Shown here: positions 9,349-17,222 of the stretch, piece by piece
Position numbering within the stretch: the first letter of the stretch is position 1
How the letters are laid out: the number at the start of each line of letters is the position of its first letter
From: a virus
Length of the DNA: 32,611 nucleotides
Direction: 5' to 3' (one strand)
Virus record (IMG/VR): IMGVR_UViG_3300013108_000173
Coordinates: 1-32,611 of that record
The notes under the pieces: model-generated
Database searches by the model: none
What the model saw: the letters and a program-made list of their open reading frames with translations, nothing else
What the model was told of the DNA's origin: nothing
Position numbers and translations under genes: made by a program

Positions 9349-10836
9349 ATGGCGGATTTAGGAAGTAGAACAAATTTAGACACGGCAATCGATACGTTGT
9401 TGGACGATGCGCAACCGAATGAAGCAATTCAACCTTCGGATCACAACACGTTGTTAAAAAACGCACTTGATACGGTTGCGAACGGTCTTCCAAACACATT
9501 ACGAACAAACCCGGAAACGGGCGGACAAGATTTGGAAGTCACTTCGGGCGATAATATCGATTTTAAAAATTCGGGTTTTGTTGGCGCATTGACTTCGGGA
9601 ACTTTGACCGGAAATCAAACTTATACTTTACCGGATAACACCGGAACAATTGCACTAACTTCGGACATTGGCGGGGTTTTGGGAATTTCGGACTCTTCCG
9701 GAAATTATACGTTTTATGACACTTTTGCTTTAGCGATTGCGGGCGCGTCAAGTGGGGACACAATTCAATTGTTTGCAAACATTACCGAAACAACGGACAT
9801 CACGGTCACTTGTGTTGACGGTGTTAATATAAATTTTAACGGTTACACGTACACTTTAAACACCGCCGGAACTTCAAACGCGTTTACCGTTGGGAACAAT
9901 GTTTCTTTGGAAATGTACAACGGTAAAATCAAAAGAATCGGCGGAACTTCGGCAACAACGTCAAAGGTTGCATTAAGAGCGTCGGGAATTGGTGTTTTGA
10001 CTTTGAATTCTATGATTTTAGAAAATGATTTCGGGAACGCGGGATATTTTTCAAGTTTAACAAGAACCGTCAAAGGCGGTGACTTTGTGGGTGAATCTTT
10101 AGGTGTTTTTGTATCAAGTTCAAGAATAGAGAACGCAAAAGGAAGTGCAAATTCGGGTGTTGGTTTGCAAATCCAAAACAACGGAATTGCAATCAATTGT
10201 TATGGATTTTCAACTTCTAGTTTTGGCGTCTACAATAATAATTCACAGGCGAACAATTGTATTGGACGTTCGAACGGGAATGTTGGTCTTTATCTTGGGA
10301 ACGGTGAAAGTTATAATTGTCAAGGTTTTTCAACTTCCAATTATGGCGCAAACATCACCGGTTCGGCTAAATTTGCAAACATTTTCGGCTTTTCTTCGGC
10401 AAGTGCGGGTGTCAATGTTGTTGGAGTTGGAACAAATATCACCGGTTATTCAACCGCAAGTTATGGGGTACGTTATTCTTCCGGTTCGGGGGATCACGTT
10501 ATTTCAAACGTTAAAGCCTTTTCAACTTCCGATGTTGCAATGTATGTTTTAAAAAACGCCGGAAAAGTTGAATTCACGAACATTGATTGCGCAACAACTT
10601 ACGATGACGCGGGCGGTCACGCCTTATTGGTTGCCGGTTCAGACGATGACATCATTTTCAGCGGTGGAAGTTTAAGAGTTGAAAACGCGTCGGCAAATTG
10701 TATCAATGCGTCAAGTGCAAAAAATTGTTATTTTGTAGGGTTAAAATTTAACAATTCAACAACCGCAATAAATGCAAATATTACTAATTTACAAAGCAAC
10801 ACGCCGGATTCATTTGGAAACATTTTAATCGGTTAA
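9349..10836 (+). CDS. Beta-helix tail spike / fibre protein
   Basis: This 495-residue protein begins with a probable tail-attachment region (about 1-110, including the LTSGTLTGNQTYTLPDNTGT block seen in many fibre proteins). It is followed by a right-handed parallel beta-helix from about 115 to the end: repeated short strands and turns rich in Asn, Gly and Ser, roughly 20 residues per coil. Five related coils of the GFSTSSFGV type are visible (see repeat feature). Such proteins bind or cut surface polysaccharide. I see no clear catalytic Asp/Glu pair, so binding versus hydrolysis cannot be decided. It lies 3 nt after the previous gene. Confidence 0.8.
   Translation: MADLGSRTNLDTAIDTLLDDAQPNEAIQPSDHNTLLKNALDTVANGLPNTLRTNPETGGQDLEVTSGDNIDFKNSGFVGALTSGTLTGNQTYTLPDNTGTIALTSDIGGVLGISDSSGNYTFYDTFALAIAGASSGDTIQLFANITETTDITVTCVDGVNINFNGYTYTLNTAGTSNAFTVGNNVSLEMYNGKIKRIGGTSATTSKVALRASGIGVLTLNSMILENDFGNAGYFSSLTRTVKGGDFVGESLGVFVSSSRIENAKGSANSGVGLQIQNNGIAINCYGFSTSSFGVYNNNSQANNCIGRSNGNVGLYLGNGESYNCQGFSTSNYGANITGSAKFANIFGFSSASAGVNVVGVGTNITGYSTASYGVRYSSGSGDHVISNVKAFSTSDVAMYVLKNAGKVEFTNIDCATTYDDAGGHALLVAGSDDDIIFSGGSLRVENASANCINASSAKNCYFVGLKFNNSTTAINANITNLQSNTPDSFGNILIG
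10201..10545 (+). repeat. Coding repeats of the beta-helix coil (about 60 bp period)
   Basis: Related units encode GFSTSSFGV, GFSTSNYGA, GFSSASAGV, GYSTASYGV and AFSTSDVAM, starting near 10204, 10324, 10387, 10444 and 10516, with a more diverged unit (GRSNGNVGL) near 10264. The period is close to 60 bp or 20 codons, i.e. one helix turn. DNA identity between units is moderate, so these are old or selected protein repeats rather than fresh tandem duplications. Confidence 0.7.
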
Positions 10837-10856
10837 AAAAATAAAAACAATAAAAA

Positions 10857-11042
10857 ATGGCAAATCTTAAACAAAACGTAGTTCAATTCAATTTGTTATC
10901 CGTTCCGCCTCGAATGATTGTTCAATACATTAGCGAAGAAGGTGAAGACACGCAATCAATTGTAAAATATGAAGACCTAACACCGGAAGAAAAAACAACG
11001 TTTGACGCGTTCAAAGAATTATCAATTTCTAAAATGGTTTAA
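10857..11042 (+). CDS. Small protein of the fibre cluster
   Basis: This 61-residue acidic protein starts at an ATG in the leader AATAAAAAATGG, which is like that of the following genes. It lies 20 nt after the spike gene and 3 nt before the next gene. The C-terminal part (YEDLTPEEKTTFDAFKELS) is helical. It has no membrane segment and no recognised family. It could be a tail fibre assembly factor or a small baseplate component. Confidence 0.6.
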   Translation: MANLKQNVVQFNLLSVPPRMIVQYISEEGEDTQSIVKYEDLTPEEKTTFDAFKELSISKMV

Positions 11043-11045
11043 AAA

Positions 11046-11408
11046 ATGGCGAATAAAAGTTTTAAAATTTTTGATGCGGAAACAATAAGCGCAAACCCAA
11101 CGGCAAAAGAAAAAGTTTCTTCGAATTATGCAATTGCTTTGCAAATTGTTTGGACTGGATTTAGTGGAACCGCGTCTTTGGGTGTTGGTGTTTCAATGGA
11201 TAATGTAAATTTTGACGATTTTCCATTTGTGGACGCAAGCGGAACGCGTGTCACTTCAATTCCGATTTCGGGCGCAAGTGGTTCGGCAACAATTGAAATT
11301 GAATCGGTTGTTTCGGACTGGATAAAATTCACCGTTGACGGATCGAGCGCAACGGGGGGAACAATTTCGGGGTATTATTCACAAATTGACAATCAAGATA
11401 CTTATTAA
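11046..11408 (+). CDS. Small beta-sandwich structural protein
   Basis: This 120-residue protein has alternating hydrophobic and small residues and many Ser/Thr/Gly, typical of a jelly-roll or other beta-sandwich. One stretch (VSMDNVNFDDFPFVDASG) resembles repeats found in virion decoration or fibre-tip proteins. It has no signal peptide. It sits 3 nt after and 3 nt before its neighbours, so it is translated with the fibre cluster. Probably a virion surface protein; the specific role is unknown. Confidence 0.6.
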   Translation: MANKSFKIFDAETISANPTAKEKVSSNYAIALQIVWTGFSGTASLGVGVSMDNVNFDDFPFVDASGTRVTSIPISGASGSATIEIESVVSDWIKFTVDGSSATGGTISGYYSQIDNQDTY

Positions 11409-11411
11409 AAA

Positions 11412-12380
11412 ATGGGACAAGTTTATAAAGGTGCGTTGAATCAAATTTCCGGCGGTGCGGGTGCAACCGATTTGAACGGATTGTCAGACGTTGAAACGGG
11501 ACTTCCAGGAACACCAACGGAAGCGGACGACGGAAAGTTGTTGTTTTATGATTTCGACGTTAATAAATTCATAACGGACGACGCGGTCACGCACGGAACG
11601 GTTGTGATAAATGGAAAAAAAGCAAGCGCAGGAACAATTGCAAAAGGTAAACCGGTTTATTTGGTTGGATTCGATAACGATTTGCACACGGTCGAAGAAG
11701 CAAACGCAAGTTCTTCGGCAACAATGCCGGTGATTGGATTTGCTTCCGAAACTTTGGACGCAACCAATTCGAAACATATTACAACATTCGGGAAATTAAC
11801 TGGAATTGACACTTCAATATATTCGGTTGGTGATGACTTATATATGGACACAACAACCGGAACTTTGACAACAACACGTCCAACGGGCGGTTCTTCGTTG
11901 ATTCAACGAATTGCGGTTGTTTTAAAATCGGACGTTTCCGGCGGTCAAATATTTATTTTCAACACCGCAAGAACGGCCGGACTTCCAAACTTGACTGAAG
12001 AAAATTTGTGGGTTGGTGATTCCAACGGGATTCCACAAGTAACGAAAAGAAAGGCGGTCAATGATGTAATTGACAACACGGTTGCAAGTTCGGCAACATT
12101 AACACCAAACGTTGACGAATACGACCAAGAAACAATCACGGCGTTGTCAACGGCTTTGACAATAAACGCACCAACGGGAACACCTTCCAACGGAATGAAA
12201 TTGGTTTTAAGAATTACCGATGACGGAACCGGGCGCGGGTTGACCTGGAATGCAATATATCAAGAAATTGGGGTGACATTACCAACAACAACAACGGCAA
12301 ATAAAACGATTTATGTCGGTTGTATATACAACGCAACCGCAACAAAATGGGACGTTGTCGCAATAAAAGAACAAGCGTAA
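11412..12380 (+). CDS. Putative tail fibre protein
   Basis: This 322-residue protein has an N-terminal segment (GATDLNGLSDV) of the type that opens many phage fibre proteins, followed by beta-rich repeats with conserved Gly and Thr. The middle part (about 55-180: VVINGKKASAGTIAKGKPVY and the following strands) resembles a fibre shaft or beta-barrel domain found in other phage virion proteins. The C-terminal third is another beta domain with TLTPNVDEYDQ. Role: probable adhesion or fibre component; no enzyme motif is seen. Confidence 0.65.
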   Translation: MGQVYKGALNQISGGAGATDLNGLSDVETGLPGTPTEADDGKLLFYDFDVNKFITDDAVTHGTVVINGKKASAGTIAKGKPVYLVGFDNDLHTVEEANASSSATMPVIGFASETLDATNSKHITTFGKLTGIDTSIYSVGDDLYMDTTTGTLTTTRPTGGSSLIQRIAVVLKSDVSGGQIFIFNTARTAGLPNLTEENLWVGDSNGIPQVTKRKAVNDVIDNTVASSATLTPNVDEYDQETITALSTALTINAPTGTPSNGMKLVLRITDDGTGRGLTWNAIYQEIGVTLPTTTTANKTIYVGCIYNATATKWDVVAIKEQA

Positions 12381-12662
12381 ATGTATTATATTATTTCAAA
12401 AATAGAATTGGACGGAACCGATAGTTTGAAATATTCAGACTATGCAACAACCGAAAGTGATGAAGTCGCGATTCAAGTCAATGAAGACTATGACGCGACA
12501 CTTGGGAAATTTTTGGCGGAAAATCGAACAAAATTAAACATTGGTGAAGTAAGCGTTTCAACATTTTTTGAAACAACTTCGTTTGTTTACGAAGCAAGAA
12601 CACAAGTTGACAATGTTGACGATTTGAATCTTTTATCAATAACCGAATTCAATCAATTGTAA
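12381..12662 (+). CDS. Small protein of the fibre cluster
   Basis: This 93-residue acidic protein begins immediately after the stop of the fibre gene (TAA then ATG), indicating coupled translation. It begins MYYIISKIELDGTD and contains no Cys, membrane segment or recognised motif. Like the 10857-11042 gene it is a short gene inserted between fibre genes and may be a chaperone or minor baseplate subunit. Confidence 0.6.
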   Translation: MYYIISKIELDGTDSLKYSDYATTESDEVAIQVNEDYDATLGKFLAENRTKLNIGEVSVSTFFETTSFVYEARTQVDNVDDLNLLSITEFNQL

Positions 12663-13328
12663 ATGTCCGCACCAGTCAAAGGAAATACAACAAGCGCGAA
12701 CCCGACACCGGGCGCAAACAATTATCAGTTCACGCACAACCAAAACACGGGAACGGGGCGTTTATTGATTATACAATTGACGATGTCGAACGTTCGTTCA
12801 TATACGGGTTGCACGTATGGCGGTCAAGCAATGACGCAATTGTACACAATTAATCGAGGTGGACTAAGTCAAAGAATGGGGTTTTATTATTTAGTTGATC
12901 CGCCAACGGGAAACAACACTTTGCGAATTAATTTTAATGGTTCGGTTTGGAATCCGATTTCAATTCATGCGCGTTCGTTTACTGGTTCGGCCGGTATTGG
13001 AAACGATGCGAAAACGGGCGGTCAACCAACACCAAACACGCAAAGTTTGACCGTTTCGGACGATTCTTTGATAATGGCGACGGCGTGTTCAATCAATGTT
13101 GTTTCAACGATTCAAATTCCACAAGGTTCGAACCGTTCGTTTGTAACACACAACACGAATCGACAAGTTGGAACGGGTGCGATTTCGGCAAATGCCGGAT
13201 TTTCGGCGGGAACTGAAAACATTCGAACAACATCAACTTTTGGAAGCGTTACAAACGACCGTGTTGAAATTTTGGGAATCAGTTCACCGGCAACAAACAC
13301 CGACGGCGATTTTTTTATGTTAATGTAA
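12663..13328 (+). CDS. Beta-sandwich adhesin-like virion protein
   Basis: This 221-residue protein starts directly after the preceding stop (TAAATG). It contains the pattern CTYGGQAMTQLYTI, then FYYLVDPPTGNNTLRINF, which matches a beta-sandwich pattern (xYGGxxMT ... YLxxPPxGxxTVxV) that recurs in secreted bacterial proteins and phage virion proteins. No catalytic residues are evident. A receptor-binding or decoration role on the tail tip is likely from context. There is no signal peptide, as expected for a virion protein. Confidence 0.6.
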   Translation: MSAPVKGNTTSANPTPGANNYQFTHNQNTGTGRLLIIQLTMSNVRSYTGCTYGGQAMTQLYTINRGGLSQRMGFYYLVDPPTGNNTLRINFNGSVWNPISIHARSFTGSAGIGNDAKTGGQPTPNTQSLTVSDDSLIMATACSINVVSTIQIPQGSNRSFVTHNTNRQVGTGAISANAGFSAGTENIRTTSTFGSVTNDRVEILGISSPATNTDGDFFMLM

Positions 13329-13335
13329 AAACAAA

Positions 13336-14907
13336 ATGACAAAGGCGTATTTTTATATAAAAAATTTATTCCAGGAAGCACAAACGAACGACGGAACAAA
13401 ATGGCGCGTTGTGTTGGAATCTTTGAAAGTTGCCGGAGTTGAGCAATTGACAACCGCATTTACAACCGAACGCGACACGTCTTTGAATTTACCTTTGTCC
13501 GCGTTTGAATACTCAAATTGTTCCGACGATGGAACAAGTATTGACGCGTGTGAATTGGGTGGATTAAATGATTCTTGGAACCCGTTTGTCTTGATGTTCA
13601 ACGGAACTTATGACAATGTTGTCAACACAAAAAATAGAGGTTCTTTTCTTGCGTCGAATTCTTCCAATCTTTACGGAATTGAAGGTTTTGGATTTGGGTT
13701 CGACAATTTATCTGTTCCAATCAACGACATTCCTTCCGGCGGTTCAACCGGCGCAAGTTCAAACGGGGCGTTTTTCGTAAACTTTGACGAATCGCAAAAC
13801 TTTGAATTTATTATAAAAGTAAAGCAAACCGACAACGCCGGAACAACAACTTTGAAGGAAGACCAACACCTTTATTCGTACACGGCAACAAGTTGTTCAT
13901 TTGTATATAATTTTCAAGATATTTTTAATTCGGGACCAGTTATCACACAAAACGAATACGCTTTTTTAAGTGGCGGTTCGGCGGGTTGGGTTGACTTTTC
14001 TTGCGGTTCTTCGGGCGGTGCGTTGGGTGACGATCCGATTGTCACACAATCATTTTGCACGGTACCAACAACACCGGAACCGGCACAATCAATCGTTTCG
14101 GAAGACTTGGACGAATGTTGTTATCAATCGCCGGTTTTAGCTTCGACAACTTCGAACGATAACTTTAAAAACGACATAAATTCATTTTTATTCAAAAGAA
14201 ATTTTTCTTCGGAATCAATAACATTAACGCTTCAGAAAAATGGCACAACGAACATTCCAATCATCAACGACGATTATGGAATATATTATGACTTCGGAAC
14301 GTTTTTGGACTTCCCGAACTACAAAGGCGTACAAATACAATGGCAAAAGGTTTTATTATTGCAAGGAACCGGAGTTTATAGGCTTAAGGTTGAATCAACC
14401 TTTTTAACTGGTTCCACAACAACTTATTCAATTCCTTTTAAGCTCGATGAATACACGCAAGACAAAGCGAACGGAACATTCCGAATCCAATCAATTCAAA
14501 ATGGTTTTCTTCGTCACCTTGATTTTGATTATAAAAATATTAATTGGTTAGATGGTTTAAGGGTTCCAGGATTCTTCGGAAACCGGCAAACTGAATACGA
14601 ACAAGAATTTGTTCTTTATGCAAACCGCGATTCAAAACAAGTTCGGTCGGAATTAATCAACACTTACGTTTGTCAAACAATGCACGTTCCGGATTGTATA
14701 ACGGATTTAATTATTGAATATCACAATTTCGGAAACGAATTGTTCTTCACGGACTACAATTTGAACAACCATAAAAAGACGTACATTCAAAAAAAGGTTG
14801 TTTTTGATTCGATGGATTCCATTGAATACAAGGACACGACAACTTTTGCGCCGTTACAATTGAACTATAAAGATTTTAATCAAAATTTTGTCAAAACAAA
14901 TTGCTAA
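13336..14907 (+). CDS. Cys-containing tail/baseplate protein, last gene of the tail module
   Basis: This 523-residue protein starts at ATG 13336, 7 nt after the preceding gene. It is beta-rich with Gly/Ser stretches at about 130-145 and 225-240. For a cytosolically assembled virion protein it has many Cys (for example near residues 62, 72, 280 and the terminal Cys), including DECCYQS, which could form a metal site or disulfides. No family is recognised. Being last before the lysis promoter, it is probably a receptor-binding or minor baseplate protein. Confidence 0.55.
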   Translation: MTKAYFYIKNLFQEAQTNDGTKWRVVLESLKVAGVEQLTTAFTTERDTSLNLPLSAFEYSNCSDDGTSIDACELGGLNDSWNPFVLMFNGTYDNVVNTKNRGSFLASNSSNLYGIEGFGFGFDNLSVPINDIPSGGSTGASSNGAFFVNFDESQNFEFIIKVKQTDNAGTTTLKEDQHLYSYTATSCSFVYNFQDIFNSGPVITQNEYAFLSGGSAGWVDFSCGSSGGALGDDPIVTQSFCTVPTTPEPAQSIVSEDLDECCYQSPVLASTTSNDNFKNDINSFLFKRNFSSESITLTLQKNGTTNIPIINDDYGIYYDFGTFLDFPNYKGVQIQWQKVLLLQGTGVYRLKVESTFLTGSTTTYSIPFKLDEYTQDKANGTFRIQSIQNGFLRHLDFDYKNINWLDGLRVPGFFGNRQTEYEQEFVLYANRDSKQVRSELINTYVCQTMHVPDCITDLIIEYHNFGNELFFTDYNLNNHKKTYIQKKVVFDSMDSIEYKDTTTFAPLQLNYKDFNQNFVKTNC

Positions 14908-14958
14908 TTAACCGTTTGTTGCATTTCATCGAAAATTCATTTTTTTTGCGGAAACGTT

Positions 14959-14991
14959 TTGCAATTAAAAAACTTTTTTGTACTAAATTCG
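14959..14991 (+). promoter_or_regulatory. Candidate Bacteroidota promoter for the lysis cassette
   Basis: TTG at 14959-14961 and TAAATTCG at 14984-14991 (7 of 8 to TAnnTTTG) are separated by 22 nt, within the 17-23 range reported for flavobacterial promoters. The palindrome AAACGTTT (14952-14959) touches the -33 element. The rest of the 138-nt gap is an AT-rich leader with a GGGAAGGGAAG stretch and no clear terminator. Confidence 0.45.
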
Positions 14992-15045
14992 TAACGTAAA
15001 GGGAAGGGAAGTTTTTTATTTCAATAACAATTTTTTAAATTCGCT

Positions 15046-15312
15046 ATGATTAAACACAGGCGAATGGAAAACAATTTTTTGATAGATGTCGTTGGCGATT
15101 TTATTCTTGTTTTTATTAGCATTACGGGTACTTTTATCGGCCTGGATTCGTTACCACAAGAAGAAACATTGATTCAAATCATAAACACGACGGAAGCAAC
15201 AACAACAATTGATTCCATTCAAAAAATAATGACAATTTTTTCTTTGTGTATTTCTACAATCGCGGGTTTTATTCCCATAATCAAATTTTGCAAGCGTAAC
15301 AAAAACAAATAA
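15046..15312 (+). CDS. Putative holin
   Basis: This 88-residue protein has two hydrophobic segments (about residues 12-33 and 60-81) joined by an acidic/polar loop and followed by a basic tail (KFCKRNKNK). Size, two membrane helices and a lysine-rich C-terminus fit a class II-type holin. It opens the lysis cassette, followed by a small membrane ORF and a peptidoglycan peptidase gene. A second in-frame ATG at 15064 (MENN) is only six codons downstream, reminiscent of dual-start holins. There is no sequence-specific signature, so 'holin' is a positional call. Confidence 0.6.
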   Translation: MIKHRRMENNFLIDVVGDFILVFISITGTFIGLDSLPQEETLIQIINTTEATTTIDSIQKIMTIFSLCISTIAGFIPIIKFCKRNKNK

Positions 15313-15321
15313 ATTTCGTAA

Positions 15322-15359
15322 TTGGGCGCGGTATGAGAAAAATCACAATTTGCGTCCAA
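15322..15359 (+). promoter_or_regulatory. Hairpin enclosing the start codon of the small lysis ORF
   Basis: TTGGGCGC (15322-15329) pairs with GCGTCCAA (15352-15359): eight pairs, one of them G-U, around a 22-nt loop. The loop contains the ATG at 15333. No U tract follows, so it is not a terminator. It could control translation of the small ORF. Confidence 0.4.
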
Positions 15360-15467
15360 AAGATGAACAACAAGAAGTTTTTTAAATTTTTTAAAAAATT
15401 GTTATTTGTTCTTTACTTTTCTTTTATTCTTTATCGGTTGATTTTGTATTGTTTAAAAGTTTTTTAA
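15333..15467 (+). CDS. 44-residue basic membrane protein in the lysis cassette
   Basis: This short ORF lies between holin and endolysin genes. The N-terminus is basic (MRKITICVQK, then NNKKFFKFFKK), followed by one strongly hydrophobic segment at about residues 23-41 (LLFVLYFSFILYRLILYCL). It looks like a small inner membrane protein: antiholin, second holin or lysis regulator. A second in-frame ATG lies at 15363 (residue 11), and the first ATG lies in a hairpin loop, allowing two products. The codons are very T-rich, so the ORF could be chance; position and topology favour a real gene. Confidence 0.45.
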   Translation: MRKITICVQKMNNKKFFKFFKKLLFVLYFSFILYRLILYCLKVF

Positions 15468-15528
15468 AATGTTACTATAAAAAATTAGCTAACTTTTAAC
15501 GATATGAAATAACTTTAAAAGAAACACA

Positions 15529-15957
15529 ATGGCAAAAAATTTCAATTGGGGAAAAACAAGTTTGAAAAGAATGGAAGGAATCGACGAACGTTTAGTTCGT
15601 GTTTTGTTTCGAGCGATTCGTATCGCGTCGAAGAAAAAGGACGGAATCGACATGACAATTCCGCAATTTGGTGGACTTAGAACGGCCGACGAACAAAACA
15701 AATTGTTTGAAAATGGTTTTTCGAAATGCGACGGGTACGAAAAAAAATCATATCACCAAAGCGGTCGAGCGGTTGACGTTATTCCATATATTAAAGGTAA
15801 AAACGTTTATAAAATGGAAGAAACAGAAAAACAATTGTTGTTTCATAAAGTTGCCGTTTGTATGTTGGAAGCGTCCAACAAAGAAGGCGTTCGGTTGAAT
15901 TGGGGCGGAAATTGGTCTTCCTGGTTAGACCGTCCACATTTTGAAATAAGAAATTGA
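15529..15957 (+). CDS. Endolysin: M15-type L-alanyl-D-glutamate peptidase
   Basis: This 142-residue protein has the zinc peptidase pattern of the M15 family (phage T5 endolysin type). SYHQSGRAVDV supplies His76 and Asp83, and LDRPHFEI near the end supplies Asp134 and His137. FGGLRTADEQ (about 47-56) is the usual substrate-side loop. Length fits single-domain phage endopeptidases that cut the peptide stem of Gram-negative peptidoglycan. It has no signal peptide, so it needs a holin for release. The start ATG 15529 follows AACACA. The stop overlaps a possible TTG start of the next gene. Confidence 0.9.
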   Translation: MAKNFNWGKTSLKRMEGIDERLVRVLFRAIRIASKKKDGIDMTIPQFGGLRTADEQNKLFENGFSKCDGYEKKSYHQSGRAVDVIPYIKGKNVYKMEETEKQLLFHKVAVCMLEASNKEGVRLNWGGNWSSWLDRPHFEIRN

Positions 15958-15965
15958 AAACAATT

Positions 15966-16154
15966 ATGATAATAAAAAAATTATTTGACATGGTTCCGAA
16001 ACTTGATCCAATGGTTTCGAAGGTGACAACGAACGCGAAACATCGCAAAATCGCGAAATTGGTTGTTCGTGTCATTCAAATCGGCGCGGTTGTTTATTTA
16101 TTAAAAAAAGGTTTAATTGATAGCGACCAGGCCGTTGAAATAATAAAAGATTGA
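15966..16154 (+). CDS. Small C-terminally membrane-anchored protein of the lysis cassette
   Basis: This 62-residue basic protein (from ATG 15966; TTG 15954 would add four residues and overlap the endolysin stop as TTGA) has one hydrophobic segment at about 37-52 (VVRVIQIGAVVYLLKK). The C-terminal SDQAVEIIKD is a short amphipathic helix. It is the last gene before a terminator. It might be a spanin-like, antiholin or phage-exclusion protein; no lipobox is present. The family is unknown. Confidence 0.55.
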   Translation: MIIKKLFDMVPKLDPMVSKVTTNAKHRKIAKLVVRVIQIGAVVYLLKKGLIDSDQAVEIIKD

Positions 16155-16197
16155 TTGATTCTTTTTCGTTTATTCATGGCGATAAAGTTGTGTTTTA

Positions 16198-16226
16198 AGG
16201 GAATTCCTTCGGGTTTTCCCTTTTTT
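16198..16226 (+). terminator. Intrinsic terminator after the lysis cassette
   Basis: AGGGAA (16198-16203) pairs with TTCCCT (16216-16221), with inner CC/GG pairs around TTCG and a run of T at 16221-16226. It separates the lysis cassette from the early promoter just downstream. Confidence 0.65.
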
Positions 16227-16252
16227 AATTAAAAAAAAATAAACTTTTTTAG

Positions 16253-16292
16253 TGAATGTATTTGTTCAGTAAGTTAAAAAAACATATCTTTA
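16253..16292 (+). promoter_or_regulatory. Early promoter with operator, copy 1
   Basis: TTTG (16261-16264) and TATCTTTA (16285-16292, 7 of 8 to TAnnTTTG) are 20 nt apart. The -33 box lies inside TGAATGTATTTGTTCA (16253-16268), an imperfect dyad with TGAA/TTCA arms. The block from about 16245 (TTTTTTAGTGAAT) closely matches 23771-23792. It should drive the first early gene at 16311. Confidence 0.65.
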
Positions 16293-16310
16293 ATAAAAAA
16301 ACACAACGTT

Positions 16311-16523
16311 ATGAAAAATTTAAAATTAAACATCGGTGATTCAGTAAGAACAGAACAAGACCATTGGACGGAATATGTCGGGAAAGTTATTGACATAACA
16401 AAAAAACCGCACCCGTTCGGAAATTCGGACAAATTGGTGACTTTTTATCGTATTGAATACGGTTGGCGACCTGGAAGTTTTGAAACTTGTTGCACTTCAA
16501 TTTTAACGAAAATTTACAAATAA
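16311..16523 (+). CDS. Small early protein, possible SH3-like barrel
   Basis: This 70-residue protein is the first gene behind early promoter copy 1, with the AACACAAC box ending 3 nt before the ATG. The pattern LNIGDSVRTEQ ... YVGKVIDI ... YRIEYGW suggests a small five-stranded SH3-like or KOW-like barrel, as in many host-takeover or nucleic-acid-binding proteins. Two adjacent Cys occur near the end (ETCCTS). It is followed by a terminator, so it may be a single-gene transcript or need read-through. Function unknown. Confidence 0.65.
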   Translation: MKNLKLNIGDSVRTEQDHWTEYVGKVIDITKKPHPFGNSDKLVTFYRIEYGWRPGSFETCCTSILTKIYK

Positions 16524-16528
16524 AAATC

Positions 16529-16548
16529 AAGGGCCTTCGGGCCTTTTA
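16529..16548 (+). terminator. Intrinsic terminator with TTCG tetraloop
   Basis: AAGGGCC (16529-16535) pairs with GGCCTTT (16540-16546, one G-U pair) around the very stable TTCG loop; T residues follow to 16547. It lies directly after the first early gene and 15 nt before the next, so it may tune downstream expression. Confidence 0.7.
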
Positions 16549-16562
16549 AAAACACAACTAAA

Positions 16563-16706
16563 ATGAAGGACAAGCGATTCAAAATAAAAAACGAAAATTT
16601 GTTTTTTGCCTTATTGACGTTATTGGCAATTTTTACAAGCGGTTTATTTTATTGCGAAAAACTTTTCTTGTTTATTAAATCACTTTTTAAAAAGGATCAC
16701 AAATGA
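16563..16706 (+). CDS. 47-residue early membrane protein
   Basis: This short gene starts at an ATG preceded by AACACAAC (16551-16558), the box seen before other early genes, and ends in an ATGA overlap with the next gene. It has a basic N-terminus (MKDKRFKIKN) followed by a hydrophobic segment at about 13-30 (LFFALLTLLAIFTSGLFY) and a second weaker one at about 33-42. It is a probable inner membrane protein. Box, overlap and topology together make it a credible gene despite its size. Function unknown. Confidence 0.65.
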   Translation: MKDKRFKIKNENLFFALLTLLAIFTSGLFYCEKLFLFIKSLFKKDHK

Positions 16707-16888
16707 ATTACGAGGAATTAAAACAACAAAGAATCGACGAACTGGAAAAGAAACTTCGCAACAATGAATACGTTCGGGTGTGGAATGTTATGCCGTACCG
16801 TTTCGAATTGCGCGACCGTCTTGTTGACGATGAACGCGCGTCCGAATACCTTCGCGAATGTATCGACTTAGCAAATGACACAATTTAA
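16703..16888 (+). CDS. Small charged early protein
   Basis: This 61-residue protein is rich in Glu and Arg, beginning MNYEELKQQRIDELEKK, and predicted to be helical. It is translationally coupled (ATGA) to the membrane protein upstream and overlaps the next gene by 14 nt. No family recognised. Confidence 0.6.
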   Translation: MNYEELKQQRIDELEKKLRNNEYVRVWNVMPYRFELRDRLVDDERASEYLRECIDLANDTI

Positions 16889-17204
16889 ACAATCAAAACA
16901 ATTTATAAAAATGCAAGCAATCAAAAATAACATTGAACAACGCGTTCAAGAATTAACAAAGTATTATTACGACAACCCGGAAAAAATCGCAACGATTAAT
17001 CTACTGGAAGAACTTGCGGACGCGGTTGATTTTTATCAAAAACAAGTCGCGTCGTATTATTGCGCAATTGACTGGAATCGACAACAAGGATTCACGGCGT
17101 CGGCAAAAGTTCGGTTTCACAATTGGGAAATCAAGAAAAAGACGTTGACACGACTTCAAAACAGATACAAAATTGTCTTGGAGTTGTTATACGAAACAAG
17201 ATAA
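16875..17204 (+). CDS. Helical early protein of unknown function
   Basis: This 109-residue, Gln/Lys/Tyr-rich, mostly helical protein starts at ATG 16875, overlapping the preceding gene by 14 nt. An internal ATG at 16911 (MQAIKNN) is also a plausible start and would remove a low-complexity N-terminus. It contains aromatic-rich YYYDNPEK and YYCAIDWNRQ segments. No membrane helix or known motif. It may be a DNA- or protein-binding accessory factor. Confidence 0.6.
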   Translation: MTQFKQSKQFIKMQAIKNNIEQRVQELTKYYYDNPEKIATINLLEELADAVDFYQKQVASYYCAIDWNRQQGFTASAKVRFHNWEIKKKTLTRLQNRYKIVLELLYETR

Positions 17205-17222
17205 AACCACAAACACCACACA

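Noticed and set aside
10145-10552. 135-codon + strand ORF inside the tail spike gene
   Set aside because: It lies fully within the beta-helix coding sequence in another frame and mirrors its repeats; no independent signal.
16175-16233. 18-codon ORF before the first early promoter
   Set aside because: It runs through the terminator hairpin and T run and has no coding pattern.
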